Shown: positions 63,329 through 64,000 of the stretch, in pieces
Position numbering within the stretch: position 1 is the first letter of the stretch
Layout of the letters: each line of letters begins with the position of its first letter
DNA from: Mariprofundus sp. EBB-1
Lineage (GTDB): Bacteria > Pseudomonadota > Zetaproteobacteria > Mariprofundales > Mariprofundaceae
DNA: 64,000 nucleotides
Direction of reading: 5' to 3'
Assembly (NCBI RefSeq): GCF_003665155.1
Contig: NZ_RCFQ01000014.1
Span: 1 to 64,000, forward strand
Translations under genes and position numbers: made by a program
Notes under the pieces: model-generated
The model's database searches: none
Seen by the model: only the letters and a program-made list of their open reading frames with translations
Told to the model about the DNA's origin: nothing

Positions 63329-64000
63329 ATGAGTGATAGATTAAAAGCAGTGGTATTGGCAGGCGGTTCCGGAAGTCGTCTGTGGCCGTTGTCGCGTCAG
63401 CAGTTACCAAAGCAGTTTCTCAATTTAAATGGCCATGAAAGTATGTTGGGCGCCACGATTAACCGCTTAAGTCCATTGATCGAAAGAGATAATGTATGGG
63501 TTGTTACGGGTGAGAAACACGCGACTGGCGAAGCTTTTTCTGAACTTGATGGGCTGAATACGATGTTGGAACCCTGTGGACGCAATACAGCGCCTGCTGT
63601 CGCGCTCAGTGCAGCACTGATGCAAGATTTATACGATGATGATCCAATTATGGTGGTTTTGCCTGCCGATCACATTATATCCAAGAAAGATGCGTTCCAG
63701 GCTTGTCTGCAACAAGCAGTAGAAGCCGCTAAAGCAGGGCGACTGGTAACATTCGGCATTTTCCCTAATCAGCCGGAAACCGGTTTCGGTTATGTCCAGA
63801 CTGAAGAAAGTGTAGATGGGATTCACCGCGTACTTCGTTTTGTTGAAAAGCCGAATAAAGAAAAAGCTCAAAAAATGCTGGATGATGGTAACTATTACTG
63901 GAATTCCGGTATGTTTGTCTGGAGAGCATCAGTTATTCTGGCTGAAGTCGAAAAATATTTACCGGATGTGTGGGCTGTCTTGCAAGATATGCGCAAGCGT
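63329..64000 (+). CDS. manC: Mannose-1-phosphate guanylyltransferase (partial at window edge)
   Basis: The open frame from ATG 63329 (AGAGGG upstream) has no stop before the window ends, giving 224 residues. VVLAGGSGSRLWPLSRQQLP is the nucleotide-binding signature, followed by LPADHII, TFGIFPNQPETGFGYVQ, FVEKPN and YYWNSGMFVW, all typical of ManC/AlgA-type type II enzymes. It makes GDP-mannose from mannose-1-phosphate and GTP, feeding mannose or its derivatives into polysaccharide synthesis. A phosphomannose isomerase domain may follow beyond the window. Confidence 0.9.
   Translation, partial: MSDRLKAVVLAGGSGSRLWPLSRQQLPKQFLNLNGHESMLGATINRLSPLIERDNVWVVTGEKHATGEAFSELDGLNTMLEPCGRNTAPAVALSAALMQDLYDDDPIMVVLPADHIISKKDAFQACLQQAVEAAKAGRLVTFGIFPNQPETGFGYVQTEESVDGIHRVLRFVEKPNKEKAQKMLDDGNYYWNSGMFVWRASVILAEVEKYLPDVWAVLQDMRKR

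Overview
The window is a chromosomal segment of a Gram-negative proteobacterium. Support comes from MsbA and a DUF374 acyltransferase, several lipobox lipoproteins, outer-membrane barrels and E. coli-type TruC and RluE. The multicopper oxidase, the c-di-GMP enzymes and the large exopolysaccharide locus would suit an iron-oxidising zetaproteobacterium of the Mariprofundus type. That placement is my inference from gene content; no taxonomic search was possible.

Layout. 1-1.9 kb: an exported hypothetical protein, an apparently exported rubrerythrin, and a small two-helix membrane protein. 2.1-6.5 kb: a defence-like cassette with a membrane-anchored Mrr-type nuclease carrying a zinc ribbon, a nuclease-AAA/helicase protein (DUF2075), a small gene that looks frameshifted, and an HNH endonuclease. 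6.5-9.2 kb: small genes, a YgjP-like metallopeptidase and several coding remnants; part of the HNH 3' end recurs near 9.06 kb. 9.2-21.1 kb: an accessory stretch with a DUF6765-like protein, an HTH/nucleotidyltransferase pair with a palindromic operator, a Nudix hydrolase, a MASE1 hybrid histidine kinase, a lipoprotein, a 721-residue multicopper oxidase and HipBA. 21.2-30 kb: an EEP phosphatase/nuclease, a GDPD-like lipoprotein, a DUF938 methyltransferase, a PAS-GGDEF-EAL protein, a DUF748/AsmA-like protein and an SGNH hydrolase. 30-33.9 kb: a collapsed TruC pseudogene, then a zinc-uptake operon (small CxxC protein, porin, ZnuA, ZnuB) that lacks the ATPase. 34-44.4 kb: housekeeping genes (truC, rluE, M18 aminopeptidase, DUF493, TVP38 plus a flavin disulfide reductase, amidase, msbA, acyltransferase). 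44.3-47.6 kb: a CHASE2 Ser/Thr kinase with its PP2C phosphatase. 47.84 kb: tRNA-Asn.

From 49.1 kb to the right edge runs a long, tightly packed exopolysaccharide locus. It encodes a BcsB-like periplasmic protein, a GT2 synthase fused to tandem MshEN (c-di-GMP-binding type) modules, a polytopic membrane protein, a GH-type TIM-barrel lipoprotein, an outer-membrane barrel, a 1575-residue exported protein with six SH3b domains and a CotH-type kinase domain, a nucleotide-translocase-like transporter, and a mannose-1-phosphate guanylyltransferase cut by the window edge. I read it as a c-di-GMP-controlled polymer assembly system that may include phosphorylation outside the cytoplasm. This is the part of the window most likely to hold an undescribed system.

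No CRISPR array, rRNA, intact insertion sequence or integrase is visible. Several accessory segments carry short coding-like scraps, consistent with gene turnover.
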